This document shows, one piece after another, positions 34,434 through 47,632 of a stretch of 64,000 nucleotides of DNA. The DNA is from Neocallimastix lanati (nom. inval.) (taxonomy: Eukaryota; Neocallimastigomycota; Neocallimastigomycetes; Neocallimastigales; Neocallimastigaceae): NCBI GenBank assembly GCA_016946835.1, contig JACVTC010000221.1:1-64000 (forward strand), written 5' to 3'. Within the stretch, counting starts at the first letter, position 1; each line of letters opens with the position of its first letter. A model generated the notes under the pieces. It ran no database searches and was not told where the DNA came from. It saw nothing but the letters and a program-made list of their open reading frames with translations. The translations under genes and the position numbers were made by a program.

Positions 34434-35356
34434 TGTTGAGGTTCGGGACAGAATAATAATAAATATAGAAATAAACACTAAAATAAAAAAATTAAAAATT
34501 AAAATATATCTTTTTTTTAAAATATTTTATTTATTTATTTAATAAAAATTATTCAATTAAAAACTAGAAATAAATTAATTTCTTTAATAAGATTATATTT
34601 TTTTTCTTCAGATTATTTTTCTAAAATACGATTTTCTCATCTATTTATATTTTTTTTTTATCGTTAGAAATGGTCAAGCCATTTCTTTAGAATATCTTAG
34701 AGTTACATGTTTGAATTGTATTTAAATTATAAATTCATAATCTATTCTATTATAATAAATAATTATTACATATTATTAAATTCTAAACTATTTATTATTA
34801 ATTGTAGTGATAATATATTTTAAAAATAATTTTATTACTTTTACAGAACTATTAGTAATAGAGTATTATTTAATTTTATACTATTTTTAAATAAAAGTAT
34901 TTTAGATTATTATCTATTATTAATCTTATTATAAATAGGGTGTATTTTGGAAGGAAGTATTACTAATTTTAATGACAAGGATCATGGATTTAAGTAAAAT
35001 ATTTTAAATCATTATTAATTATATTAATTTTTATTAATAATGAATAATCTGTATTAGTAATATTTATAAAATAAAATTTTCTTTAATAATAAAATATTGA
35101 TAGAATAAATCATATTAATAAAACTAGATATTGATAATAATATTGATATTAATAATATAGTATTAATTTTAATAATAAAGTATTGATATTAATAAAGAAT
35201 TTATATTAATAATAATAAATTTAATATTAGTAATAATTTGGCAGTAATAGAACATAAGAAAGTTCCCCAAGTAAGGAAATAAATAATTTAATTTTAGTGG
35301 TTAAGTTATTTTTATGAAAAATAATAAAATTAACATTATTTGTTCATTCCTTAACA
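34434..35356. repeat. Solo LTR, family G, second copy
   Basis: TGTTGAGGTTCGGG to CCTTAACA. It is almost identical to 22209-23137, so the copies separated recently. The flanks are CTTA and CTTT, an imperfect duplication. Confidence 0.85.
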
Positions 35357-35359
35357 CTT

Positions 35360-37525
35360 TGTAAGAATCTATAATTATTTGTTAGCAAATAATTATATTT
35401 TCTTAGTTAAGTTATTATAACTATAACTTTATTTAATTACATATAATATTTATTAAATTTATTTAATTTAATTTTAAATATTCATTAATTTAACAAAATT
35501 TATTTAATTAATTTTAAATAATATATTTACAATATGCTAAATTCTCTACTGTAACTAATGTATTTTGTATTGTATTTTATTCTGTATTTTATAATGTATT
35601 CTGTATTTTATAATGTATTCTGTATTTTATTAACTATTTAATTTTATATTTTTAATATAAGGATAAATTATATGATCGAAATATCTTTTATTATTTTATT
35701 ATTTTATTTTCGATCATTAGATTGGAAAATCGGTTAATTAAGATTTTTTCCAATTACTTTTTAGAAGTAATCGGTTTTACTTAATTAATGCGATGATCGA
35801 TATGGATAGAATATCGATCGAAAACTTATCTAGGTTTTTCTATCTAATCTTTTCCTAGATAAGAGATTTGTTAAGATTAGAAAACCCTTTCTTATTTAAC
35901 CTTATTTTCATAAAAAAATATAAATAAGGCTCTTGAGTTCTCTTTGAGAAATCAAGAGTTATTATTATAAAAAACGTAGTTATAATAGTAACATTTTTAT
36001 ATTTTTAACTTTAATAAATTAATAAAAATATTTTATTCAAAAACATATTTTTAAAATCAATTTATACAAACAATTCTTTTCTTACTTTTTGTGTTATTAT
36101 TATAATTAATTTTATAATAAACTCTACTCTAAAGGTAAAAAAAAAATTTATTTTATTTTATTTTCTCAACTTAATGAATTAGTCGTTAAGTTGTAGTGTT
36201 AAGATTTTGATATAATTTATAGTTTAAATTTAAATAAAATAATATGGTTTATTAAAAAATATTCACTAAGTCGATATGTCTATATAGTAATATACTATAT
36301 AGATATATAATAAAAATAATAAATATTTAAATGTTTAGTTTAATAAAAATTTATTTATAATAAACTTTGATAATTAGAATTATCAAATTAATTTAATTTT
36401 AAATTTGTTTATTTTATTTAATAATAAAATATCTATAATATATTACTATTAAGGTAATTTTACAATAACCTTACAAAGAACATAAAAGATAGATTTTTAC
36501 ATCTTTCTTTTATACTTTGTAAGTTACATAATAATAATATTTAATTATAAGATAGTAATAATATAGTAATATAAATACTAATAAAATATAAGGATAAATT
36601 TAATTATATAATTAATTTGAATAATTGAATTTAATATAGATATGTTGTAAACGTATATAAAAACATAATATAAATAAAATACACGTGACGTCAAATGTGA
36701 TATACGGGACTTTTATGTGCTATATTTTAATTATAATAATATAGTTATATCTTTATTTAATTTATTATTCCTTTTCCTAAAAACTAAAAACCCCCTTTCT
36801 AAATTAATTTATTAGAAATTGGTTATTATTAAGAAATTACATTTTAAAATTATAAAATTTAATAGTATGAAATATATTTTAAACATATAATATAAATTAT
36901 ATATATATAGGAATACAATATCTATATTTAAATAATAAATGTATATTATATGTAAAATAAAAAATAAATATAAAATAATACATAATAATATATTGTATAA
37001 TATAATAAAAATCCTATTAAAGTTAAATATAAAAATATTATTATATTTTAATATAATAATATATAATTATAAAATAAATAATATAATATAATATATTATA
37101 AAATAATATGTAATTTAATATATATTATAATAGTAATTATAATATAATAATGAATAATTAATAATATATTATAAAAATTATTATCAAAAGATATAAATTT
37201 AATATTTAATAATTATTATTAAATATACAAATATGTTACTACACATATTTGTTTTAGATCAAATGTATCATTGAAATTAATTATTAATATAAACCTTATT
37301 TATTAATATTCTCAGAATTATTAGGCCTAAGATAACCCTTTAAATATTAAACAAGAATTTATATTAATTATTAGTTATTTAAATATATATATTATTTATA
37401 ATTAAATAAATAATATTTTTAATTATTGAAATGTAAATAACTGAAATTGAGATTTCAATTCAGTTATAATTTCAACATGTAGTTAATAATTCTATTTTGA
37501 GTTAGTTCTTAATAGAATTATTACG
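35360..37525 (+). repeat. Solo LTR, family D, split by LTR H
   Basis: Starts TGTAAGAATC and ends ATTATTACG, with the final A changed to G. A perfect 5-bp duplication CACTT lies at 35355-35359 and 37526-37530, the same sequence duplicated around full-length element D. It is interrupted at 36197-37477 by another LTR and ends 17 bp before tRNA 6. Confidence 0.88.
36197..37477. repeat. Solo LTR, family H, nested in LTR D
   Basis: 1281 bp, TGTTAAGATTTTG to ATTTCAACA, with perfect 5-bp duplication TGTAG (36192-36196 and 37478-37482). Removing it restores a normal family D LTR. The interior is AT-rich with no ORF. Confidence 0.88.
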
Positions 37526-37542
37526 CACTTATTGTGTGGAAA

Positions 37543-37613
37543 GCGTTAATAGTATAGAGGTAGAATATTTGCCTTCCAAGCAAATGGCCCGGGTTCGATT
37601 CCCGGTTAACGCA
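37543..37613 (+). tRNA. tRNA-Gly(TCC) copy 6
   Basis: Identical 71-nt gene, with upstream flank TTGTGTGGAAA and a T-rich terminator downstream. Confidence 0.97.
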
Positions 37614-38652
37614 ATGTTTAATTTTTTTTGATTTTTTTTATGTTATATTTTAAAAAAAAAAAAAAAATAAATAATAGAAATTAAAGTACATATTATTAAC
37701 CAAACTTTTATTATTTTAAAAATAAATGATTTAAGTAACTATCATATAATAAATAAATTATTTTAATTATTAGAACCAAATTGTATTTATATATTATTTC
37801 TTGTTAAATTTTTTAAATAGGTAAAAGATTATAGTTAAATCTTATTGAGTGGTAGGTTAGATTCTTGCTAAATCTTTCCTAGTTTAGGTTAAATTGGTCA
37901 GGTCAAGATGTTTATAATTAATTATAACAATTAATTAAATTAAATAATAAATAACACACACAGAGTTTTATAATTAAGAATTCAATCTTTAAGATTTATG
38001 TTTTATTAGAACTTTATTTAATATATATTTTAATAATAAAATTAATTAAGATTAATATAAAGAATTATTATTGTTATAATTAATTCATTAACTTTATGTT
38101 AATAGATTCGAATTAATAATCTTACGAAGAATTAAAAATATGGAATTTCAAATCCTTTTTATACTAAACTAAAATAATAATTAACAATATAATTAAATAA
38201 TACATTCTAATCTTAATATATTCATACATGTATATATAAACTATATAAAATTTAATAATAAATTAATATTGATAAGAATTTTTTAATAAAATAACTATAT
38301 AATTATTCATAAAACAATTTAATACTAAAACTAATTTAATAATAAAATAATATAAAAAAATAAAATAAAATATTAAAAGTAATTAAAAATTCTCTTTCGG
38401 AAATCTTTAGAATAATAAAGAATTCCTTAGAATCTTTTAGAAAATAATTGAATAAAAATATTATAATAAAATATATAAAACTTATAAACTTATTTAAATT
38501 ATTATAAAACTATTATTAATAACTAATTCTGTATTTTTAATTAATAATAATTTGTTCATAAAAAATTAATAATATAATTTCCAAGTTAAGAGATTTTATC
38601 TAATATAGATTTCTTAATTAATAATTTAGGGTCTTAATTAAATAATTAAATT

Positions 38653-41487
38653 GGGAGAGTTGGGTTTCCCCAGATTGCATTTCGCCAAGTGGCGTATTAT
38701 TAAAATGTTGCATTTCTTCAAGTTGCATTTCGACAAATGGCTTATTGATATAAATAAATGAATGAATAAATAAATAAAAATTCAAAATAATTTTTTTAAA
38801 CTTGTTTTTATTATATTTTATAATTTATTATAGATATTTTTTAAAATAAAATAATTATTTAAAATATTTAATTATAAAAATATATTTAATTATAAAAATA
38901 TATTTAATTATAAAGATATATTTTAATATTTTGTAAAAAATAATATTATAACAATATTTTAATTATATAAATATATTTTTAAAATAATAATATTTAATCA
39001 TAAAAATATATTTTAATGTTCTTAAGCTAACCTAATCTAATAAAGATTAAAAATACTTTAATAATTATTTTATTTATTCATTTATTCTCTTTTTAAAATA
39101 ATTTTTACTATTAAAAAATTATTATTATATATAACAGAATTCATTTGGTCAATTTTCTGTCATTTCTTAATAATTTATTATTTAATCAATAATTTTTATA
39201 TTTAAATCATTTAAGCATTTCAACCATAAGTCAATGAAATCATTTCTAACACTTTCCTTTTTTTTAATAGAATTTCCATATTTTTGTAATATTTAACCAA
39301 AGCTTTAATTTCCTCAGTTCTTATTAATTTTTTTTGTTTTTTATTTCTTAAAATTCCAGCAGTTCTCCTTTCGTAATCAATGTAATATTTCGATTCTTCT
39401 CTTTGCAATTCTGATAGTAATTGAAAAAAAGTTGGTTTTTTTGCAAATAATTTTTTTAAGTATTTATTAAAAGTTTCTGAAACATTATTTGTAATATGCT
39501 CAATATTATCATAATAGTTCCAATTTTCAGTTTCATAGTTAATTAAATAAGTTTTTTTAAAATATTCTAAAAATTCTAAAAATTGAATATAATTATGTTC
39601 TTGGCACTCACTTTTTATTTTACTATATATATCATATATATATACAGGATTAATGAAAGGAAAGTTCGAGATATTATTATAATAAATATATAAATCTTTT
39701 ATTTTTTCTTCTTTATCACCACATAATTCTTTTTTTTTAATTTCTAATGCTCTTTTAAAACGCCATATACAGTATTTAATATTTGCATTAATAAAAGCTT
39801 TTTGTGCAGCATTAGATACAGCTTTTTCAAAATCGCAATGAAATATTTTTGGTGTAATTTCAATACTATTATATTTACTAGAATTTTTTTTTATTTCTTC
39901 AAATAATATTTCATAAGTTGTTTGCTTTTTATTTTTTAATATAGAAAAGGAAGTAGTGTAAAAACAATTTAATTCTGTAACATAGGTTCTAGTTATGAAT
40001 ACTTGATAACTAAATATAGGTGCAATATAAAATGTGCCATCCGCAAAAATATGTTTATTTTTAGAAAACAATTCTGCTTGGAATGGAGATTGAAAAACAA
40101 TTAAATCATTATTTTTGAATATCATAAAATTTTCATCCCTTTTTGTTTTATAATATTTTGATTCATTGGGAATTTCATCAAATGTTGTTATATCAGGAGG
40201 TAGTTGTTTTCTTCTACTTCTTGTTACTTGGGATTTAATTGAATTATATCCTGGACATATAAGACCCATACCTTGAGAAATTTCATCATATGCACGTTTT
40301 ACATTTACATTAAAAGGAATTGAACTTTTTGAAATTTCATCTTTAATTTTATTTTTTACAATTGATTTAGCTGCTCCAAATTTATTTTCAAGATGATTAT
40401 GTGAGTCATTATATTATAAGATTTGATTCTCATTATTTAAAATAATGAAAGATGGACATTGATTTAATGTTTTATATTCTGTACATTTATATTTTTTTGA
40501 ATTGTCTTTCTTTTTGGATGAAAGATTAAATTTATATTTTCTGTTTAAAATAATTTGTTCTTTTCCTCTATTAGTTTTGCTTATTTCAATTTCTAGATTT
40601 TTCTCCATTTTTTTTTTTTTTAATAAAAGTTTCTAATTAAATATTCTAATAATTAATTTTAATTATATATATTTTTAATTATATATACTTTAAATGAAGA
40701 TTAATTATTCAAATATTATTTTTTAATTCTTCTATATTTTAAATAATTCCTTTTTTAGTGTAACTGGATAAATATAAAGTATTTATAAGTTTATTATATT
40801 TTTTATTATATAAAGTATAAAAATTTTTATATTATAATTTTATATTTATTTTTATATTTAATAACTATTATAATTTTCATCGTTATTATAAAAATATTAT
40901 TATTGATGTTTCTGTAATTATTGCTACAGTTTATATTATTTATTTATTATTTATTATATATTATTTATTATTAATTTATAAAATACTATAAGAAAAACTT
41001 TTTACATTTTTCTTAAGTAGGTAAGTATTATTTTTATTAATTCATTTATATATATATTTGTAAATAATAATAATATTATTTATAATTTAATCGTCATTAT
41101 TATTATTAATGACAATCCTTTTATAATTATAGCAATAGTGTTTATATTATTATTTTTTTTATTAATTATATTACTATATTGTTTATTTTATTATTATTTT
41201 TTTTTTTATTTATTATTTATCAATTTATTATTTATTTAAACAGATATTTGTAAAGCTATTTATATATGAAAAAAATTTTTTTAATATTTAAATATTTACT
41301 TCATAATTATAAATACATCAATATTAAAAATATTTAATTTTATTTATTTATTTATTTATTCAGTAATTCTCAATTTGGTGAAATGCAACCTGGCGAAATG
41401 CCACATTTTTTAATACGCCACATGCTTTCAAAAAAATTGGCGAAACGCAACCTGGCGAAATGCAATTTGGCGAAATGCTCCACACGC
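38653..41487 (-). mobile_element. FLYWCH-MULE DNA transposon
   Basis: A 2835-bp element with terminal inverted repeats rich in TTGCATTTCGCCA-type motifs (left GGGAGAGTTGGGTTTCCCC, right GCGAAATGCTCCACACGC) and a perfect 9-bp duplication AATTAAATT (38644-38652 and 41488-41496). A 9-bp duplication, long inverted repeats and a FLYWCH plus MULE-domain transposase are diagnostic of the Mutator superfamily. The transposase carries a single in-frame stop. Confidence 0.92.
39220..40608 (-). pseudogene. FLYWCH/MULE transposase with one in-frame stop
   Basis: One frame of 1389 nt, 462 codons, read from ATG at 40608 and interrupted by TAA at about 40411-40413. The N-terminal 64 residues are a FLYWCH zinc finger (KTNRGKEQIIL, KYKF, then two Cys), whose His pair (SHNH) lies just after the stop. 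The long second part has the MULE transposase RNase-H-like fold: IFADGTF with Asp at residue 77 of the downstream segment, FHCDFEKA with Asp at 146, and a later Glu in NNVSETFNKYL. YCIWRFKRAL corresponds to the conserved Cys/His strand of the family. Only the stop is seen as damage. It would act in the nucleus to cut at the inverted repeats, and may have mobilised the MITE at 16919. Confidence 0.88.
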
Positions 41488-41780
41488 AATTAAATTATTT
41501 TATATATTTAAAATATCTTTAAAGTCCAATATCTCGTTATCTAGTTATCCAATAAGGTTGATTTTAACATATGTTGTAGTTCTCGTTCGTAGCTTTCTAA
41601 TGAAAATAATATTATCGAGAAATCAAAATATTTTTATTATTTTAAAAATAAATGATTGGAGTAACCTATCATAGAATAAATAAATTATTTAGATTATTAG
41701 AACCAAATTATATTTATACATTATTTCTAACCTAAATTTTCTACCTAAATTTTATTTTTAGGGTGGTACTACAAATCTTT

Positions 41781-42657
41781 TGTAATAATTCTATTAAGAA
41801 CTAACTCAAAATAGAATTATTAACTACAACTTAACGACTAATTCATTAAGTTGAGAAAATAAAATAAAATAATAATTTTTTTTTACCTTTAGAGTAGAGT
41901 TTATTATAAAATTAATTATAATAATAACACAAAAAGTAAGAGAAGAATTGTTTGTATAAATTGATTTTAAAAATATGTTTTTGAATAAAATATTTTTATT
42001 AATTTATTAAAGTTAAAAATATAAAATTGTTACTATTATAACTACGTTTTTTATAATAATAACTCTTGATTTCTCAAAGAGAACTCAAGAGCCTTATTTA
42101 TATTTTTTTATGAAAATAAGGTTAAATAAGAAAGGGTTTTCTAATCTTAACAAATCTCTTATCTAGGAAAAGATTAGATAGAAAAACCTAGATAAGTTTT
42201 CGATCGATATTCTATCCATATCGATCATCGCATTAATTAAGTAAAACCGATTACTTCTAAAAAGTAATTGGAAAAAATCTTAATTAACCGATTTTCCAAT
42301 CTAATGATCAAAAATAAAAGAATAAAATAATAAAAGATATTTCGATCATATAATTTATCCTTATATTAAAAATATAAAATTAAATAGTTAATAAAATACA
42401 GAATACATTATAAAATACAGAATACATTATAAAATACAGAATAAAATACAATACAAAATACATTAGTTACAGTAGAGAATTTAGCATATTGTAAATATAT
42501 TATTTAAAATTAAATAAATTTTGTTAAATTAATGAATATTTAAAATTAAATTAAATAAATTTAATAAATATTATATGTAATTAAATAAAGTTATAGTTAT
42601 AATAACTTAACTAAGAAAATATAATTATTTGTTAGCAAATAATTATAGATTCTTACA
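41781..42657 (-). repeat. Solo LTR, family D
   Basis: TGTAATAATT to GATTCTTACA, 877 bp, same orientation as element D, with perfect 5-bp duplication TCTTT (41776-41780 and 42658-42662). It ends 16 bp before tRNA 7. Confidence 0.9.
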
Positions 42658-42673
42658 TCTTTCGAAGTGGAAA

Positions 42674-42744
42674 GCGTTAATAGTATAGAGGTAGAATATT
42701 TGCCTTCCAAGCAAATGGCCCGGGTTCGATTCCCGGTTAACGCA
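42674..42744 (+). tRNA. tRNA-Gly(TCC) copy 7
   Basis: Identical 71-nt gene. An ORF crossing it on the opposite strand is not a gene. The 3' flank (AGGAATAATTTTTTTT) resembles that of tRNA 3, consistent with duplication of that block. Confidence 0.97.
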
Positions 42745-42771
42745 AGGAATAATTTTTTTTGATTTTTTTTA

Positions 42772-42975
42772 TGTAATATTTCAAAAAAAAAAAATAAATT
42801 AATAGAAATTAAAGTACATATTATTAACCCAACTTTTATTATTTTAAAAATAAATGATTGGAGTAACCTATCGTAGAATAAATAAATTATTTTAATTATT
42901 AGAGCCAAATTGTATTTATACATTATTTCTAACCTAAATTTTCTAACTAAATCTTATTTTTAGGGTGGTACCACA
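42772..42975. repeat. X repeat, copy 7 (short form)
   Basis: Same short X as 13457-13664, part of the duplicated tRNA-X-E-Y-F block. Confidence 0.6.
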
Positions 42976-42982
42976 ACTTTTT

Positions 42983-43723
42983 TGATACGGGCTGGGGACT
43001 AAGATATTCAAAACAAAAAAATAAATATTAACACACAAAAATGAATTTGGAAACAAAAAAAAAAGTTAATTTTTAAAATATTCTTTATTTAAATTTAAAA
43101 TTAAAATTATTTACTCCAGTATTAAAAAGAAAGAAATTTATTCTTTTTATACTTTTATTTTAATACATTTTATTTATCATTAATATATTCTTTATAAAAA
43201 AAAACTATTATAACTATTTTATTTTAATTTTTAACTATTATTTTAAATTATTTTAATAAAAAATAATATTTATTAAATTAAAATATAAAAAATTAATTTA
43301 GAGATTGTATCACGAAGGGCATTCCGGGTGGTAGCTTCTTCTTGATATTGTTTTCAGAGAGAGAATTATACAGAATTGATATTTTCTGTATTTTAGATCA
43401 TTTTTATTATTGAAATTCTTCTTTATTTTAGTTCATTTTTATTTTAATAAAGATTTAATTTATTTTTGATTTTTGATTTATTTTTAGTTTATTTCAAAGG
43501 TTTAGAAAATATTATACAGAAACTTATAATTCTGTATTTTATATAAAATATTTATTGAAATAGGTTTTTATTATACTTAATATAAAAAATAAGAATTAGT
43601 AATGATTTAAATTAGTTATAATTTTTAATAAGAATATTTAATAATAATTTTTATTATATTTAATATTAATAAAAGATTATAATAAGAATATTTAATAATA
43701 ATTTTTATTATATTATTATTTAA
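42983..43723. repeat. Truncated family E LTR fused to Y, duplicate
   Basis: Same structure and breakpoint as 13672-14415, beginning TGATACGGGCTGGGG and passing into Y at TATTTAATGTTAAA. Confidence 0.75.
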
Positions 43724-44958
43724 TGTTAAATTTTTTTGTTAAGGTTATGAGAAAGGTTACAGATTGGGTTTCGTAAGGATTCTCCAAATTTTGGGTTAAA
43801 CTGGTCAGGTCAAGATGTTTATTAATAATTATAACAATTAATTAAATTAAATAATTATTGACACACATAAAGTTTTATAATTAAGAATTCAATCTTTAAG
43901 ATTTATATCTTATTAGAACTTTATTTAATATATTTTTTAATAATAAAATTTTATTAAGAATTAAAATTAAGTATTATAATTGTTATAATTAATAAGTATA
44001 ATTAATGGTTAATAATTAAAATTAACGGTTAATAATCTTACAAAGATTTCAAAGGATGGAATTTCAATTCCTTTTTATACTAAACTAGACTAATAATTAA
44101 CAATATAAATAATTAATACATTTTAATCTTAATACATTCATACCTGTATATAAACGCTATAAAATATAATAATAAAATAATATTGATAAGAATCTTTTAA
44201 TAAAATAACTATATAATTATTCATAAAGCAATTTAATAATAAAACTAATTAACAATAAGAAAAAATAAAATAAAATAAAATAAAATGAATTAAAATACTA
44301 AAACTAATTAAAATTCTCTTTTGGAAATCTTTAGAGCTATAAAGAATTCCTTAGAATCTTTTAGAAAATTATTGAATAAAAATATATAATGATAAAACAT
44401 ATAAAACTTATAAACTTATTTAAAATATTATAAAACTATTATTAATTACTAATTCGGTATTTTTAATTATTAATGTTTGTTAATAAAATTTAATAATATA
44501 ATTTTAAGTTAATAGATTTTATCTATATAAATTTCTAATTAATAATTTAGAGTTTTATTTAAAATAATTAAATTATTTTTTATATTTAAAATTTCTTTAA
44601 AGTCCAATAACTCATCTCCTAGTTGTCCAATATGGTTAAAATTAACATATGTTGTAGTTCTCGACCGTAGCTTTCTAATGTATATAATTTAGCTTGAATA
44701 TTAATATAATATTTCCATTTTTTGACGTGATATCGTTATCTTTCTTCAGGTTATTCTTGTCAATTTCTTAAGGGTTAAATTAAATTAATTATCTTTAATA
44801 AATGAGTCCAAACACTTTGGTTTCTAATTATTTAATGTTTCTAATATTTATTTTTATAATAAAAAAAACAAATGAAAATAATTTTTGTCAATAACGAAAT
44901 TAAATTTCAATTGATCTAATAGTGAATTTTAATCTCAAATCCACTAGTATTCGTGACA
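43724..44958. repeat. Family Y insertion, copy 3, with X tail
   Basis: Same as 14416-15637. It ends GTGACA, followed by TCTAA and the X tail to 45005. Confidence 0.7.
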
Positions 44959-45013
44959 TCTAACCTAAATTTTCTACCTAAATTTTATTTTTAGGGTGGT
45001 GCCACAATTTTAT

Positions 45014-45848
45014 TGTTATGGTTCGGGTTTTATTAGAAATTTTATTAATTATTTATTTTTAATATTTTTCTGTCTACATTTTAATTATTGAAAAACTTCA
45101 CTTATTTATACTTTTTGAAAAAAATAAATATGTAAAGCCTTTATACATTTTATTATTATATTTAAAAAAAAATAATTTATTATAACTAATTACTTCAAAT
45201 TTTATATTAAATTAAATTAACTAATTCATAATTATTTTATTTTAATAAATTTTGTTTATATAATTTTATATTATTTTTCATATACTAAAACTAAATTATT
45301 TAATATATACGAAAAGAAACAAACAAAATTTAAAAAGATTTTACAGAAAAATAAAGTTATTTTAATCAAGAATGTTAATATAATATTTTTATATTTTATA
45401 TAAAATAAATTTAAAAACTATAATATATTTAATATTTATTATTAATCAATTAAGATTTGATTTTATTTGTGGGGAATAAAAATATTAAATAATCAATTTA
45501 AAAATAAAATAAAATAGTAAAAAGAATACAATTTTAATATTGATACAATATAATTATAATATAATAATATATTTGAAAGTAAAAATAGAATATTAATATT
45601 GATAATAAACACTTAATAAAATAATAAAATTATAGGTTAAATTATAGATATTGATATTAATAATAAAAATATAGAATTATTGATAATATTTTAGAAACTT
45701 TTAATAAAAATATAAAAAAAAATTATATTTATAAAATAATTTAGTATAGAAAATATAGTAAAGTAATATTAAGTAAAGTACAATATAATGGATTCTAAAG
45801 TAAGTTGAAATTCTAATTAATAATTCATTATATATTCGTTCTTTACCA
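45014..45848. repeat. Solo LTR, family F, complete copy
   Basis: TGTTATGGTTCGGG to TTCTTTACCA, 835 bp, with 4-bp duplication TTAT (45010-45013 and 45849-45852). It is the first member of the stack upstream of tRNA 8. Confidence 0.85.
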
Positions 45849-45851
45849 TTA

Positions 45852-46765
45852 TGTAAGAATCTATAATTATTTTTAAATAAAATAATTATATTTTCTTAGT
45901 CAAGTTATAAAAATTATAACTTTATTTAACTTTATTATACTTATTTATTAAAATATTATTAATAATTTATTTAATATTATATTTAATTATTAAATTTATT
46001 AGTTTTAGTTTATTTATTTAATTAGAATGAAAAAAACACATTATGTATTTTATTATACATTTAACAATGTATTCTGTATTTTGTTTATTAATATTATTAA
46101 TACGTTATTTTCCTTATTTGAAAATTTATAATTTTTAGATCGAAATATTTTTTATTATTTTATTCTTTTATTTTCGATCAATTAGATTAGACTAGCAAAT
46201 CGGTTAATTAGGGTTTTTCCAATCACTTTTTAAAGTAATTGGTTTTACCTAATTGATACGATGATCGATATGTATAGAATATCGATCAAAAAATATTATC
46301 TAGGTTTTTCTTTTTAATCTTTTCCTAGATAAGAGATTTATTAAGATTAGAAAACATTTTTTTAATTAACCTTATTTTTCAAAAAAAAATATAAATAAGG
46401 CTCTTGAGTTCTCTTTGAGAAATCAAGAGTTATTATTATAACGGTTATAATATAACAATTATTATATATCAAACATAATAAAAATATTAAATATTTATAT
46501 TTTTTTTTAGATAATAAAGATAGTTATTAATAAAAATAAATTTTAAAATAAAAAATAAAATATAAAAATAAAATATTCTTCTTACAAAAAATCTGTGTTA
46601 CCTTTTCTAATTGTTTATTATAATTAGTTATAATAAACTCCCAATATTAAGATAACTATAAAACTTTTTTATATTTATCTCAATTTAATAATAATTTTTA
46701 TTAAGTTATTATTAAGTTGCAATTAATAATTTAATTATAATTAATCTTATAATTAAATTATTACA
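45852..46765 (+). repeat. Diverged solo LTR of the D family
   Basis: TGTAAGAATC to ATTATTACA with perfect 5-bp duplication CATTA (45847-45851 and 46766-46770). Most of the sequence is diverged from element D, but TATAAATAAGG and the CTCTTGA...TCAAGAG hairpin with AAGAGTTATTAT near 46391-46440 are unchanged. Confidence 0.85.
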
Positions 46766-46771
46766 CATTAT

Positions 46772-47628
46772 TGGTACAAGATCTGAAGATTTTATTAATA
46801 AAATAATATATTCTAATAATAAGGAATAATTTAAAATAATATTCTCTAATTCTAAACCTAAATTAATTAATAAACTATTCTAATTTTAGTCTAAACTATC
46901 CTAATCTAAAAGAATCTAAACTAGATTAAAATAACTTAAACTAATATCCTAATCTAAACTAAACAAGTCTAAACTAAACAATTTCTCTAAATCTATTACT
47001 ATTCCTATGAAATGTTTAATACAACTAATCTATTACTAAACTAATTTTATACTATATTATCTTAATATTATACACTAAACACAAAAAACTATTAATTAAA
47101 CACTTTTAAAACACTAAATTTAGAAAAACTATTTAATAAATATTAATTTATTTTAAACTATTTAATTTATTATTTAACTTTTAGAAAATATTAAAAAAAT
47201 AATATAATAATAAAGTCGTAAGAAAAAAAGGAAGAGAACAGAAGTATTGTGTTACTTTGTTCTTTTTTATACTAATAAAATATTTATTTGATTGGATTAA
47301 AAATAAAAAAAAAATTTAATAATAAAAATTTAATAATAAAAATTTTATAATAAAAATTTTATAATAAAAATTTAATAATAAAAATATAATAAACTTAAAT
47401 TTTCTAAATTATTAAAATATTATATAAAAATTTTACAATATTAAATAATATAATTAATACATGATTTTTCAATACATCTAATTATTTTTATTTAACTTTA
47501 TAATATTCTATAACTAATATTTTAATATTCAATTTTTTTTATATTTATTTATAATTGTTAATAATATTTTTTACTTTAATATTTTCTTTAAATAGTTTAA
47601 TTTTTCTTTATTTAATTGTACCGTAATA
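46772..47628. repeat. Solo LTR related to family B, degraded ends
   Basis: Starts TGGTACAAGATC (TGATACAAG in B) and ends about CCGTAATA. TTAT lies on both sides (46768-46771 and 47629-47632). The altered ends suggest an old copy. Confidence 0.6.
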
Positions 47629-47632
47629 TTAT

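Larger units (their letters stand above)
37802..41630. repeat. Family Y insertion, copy 4, split and truncated
   Basis: Homologous to 10915-12173 but lacking about 28 bp at the left and the last part at the right. The Y segments on each side of the MULE become continuous when the MULE and one TSD copy are removed. Confidence 0.6.
37641..41773. repeat. X repeat, copy 6, carrying Y and a MULE
   Basis: X starts TGTTATATTTT and ends GGTACTACA. A 5'-shortened Y begins at 37802, the MULE sits inside Y (38653-41487), and Y then breaks off near 41630 and rejoins X (AAATGATTGGAGTAACCTAT), so this copy has an internal rearrangement. Confidence 0.6.
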
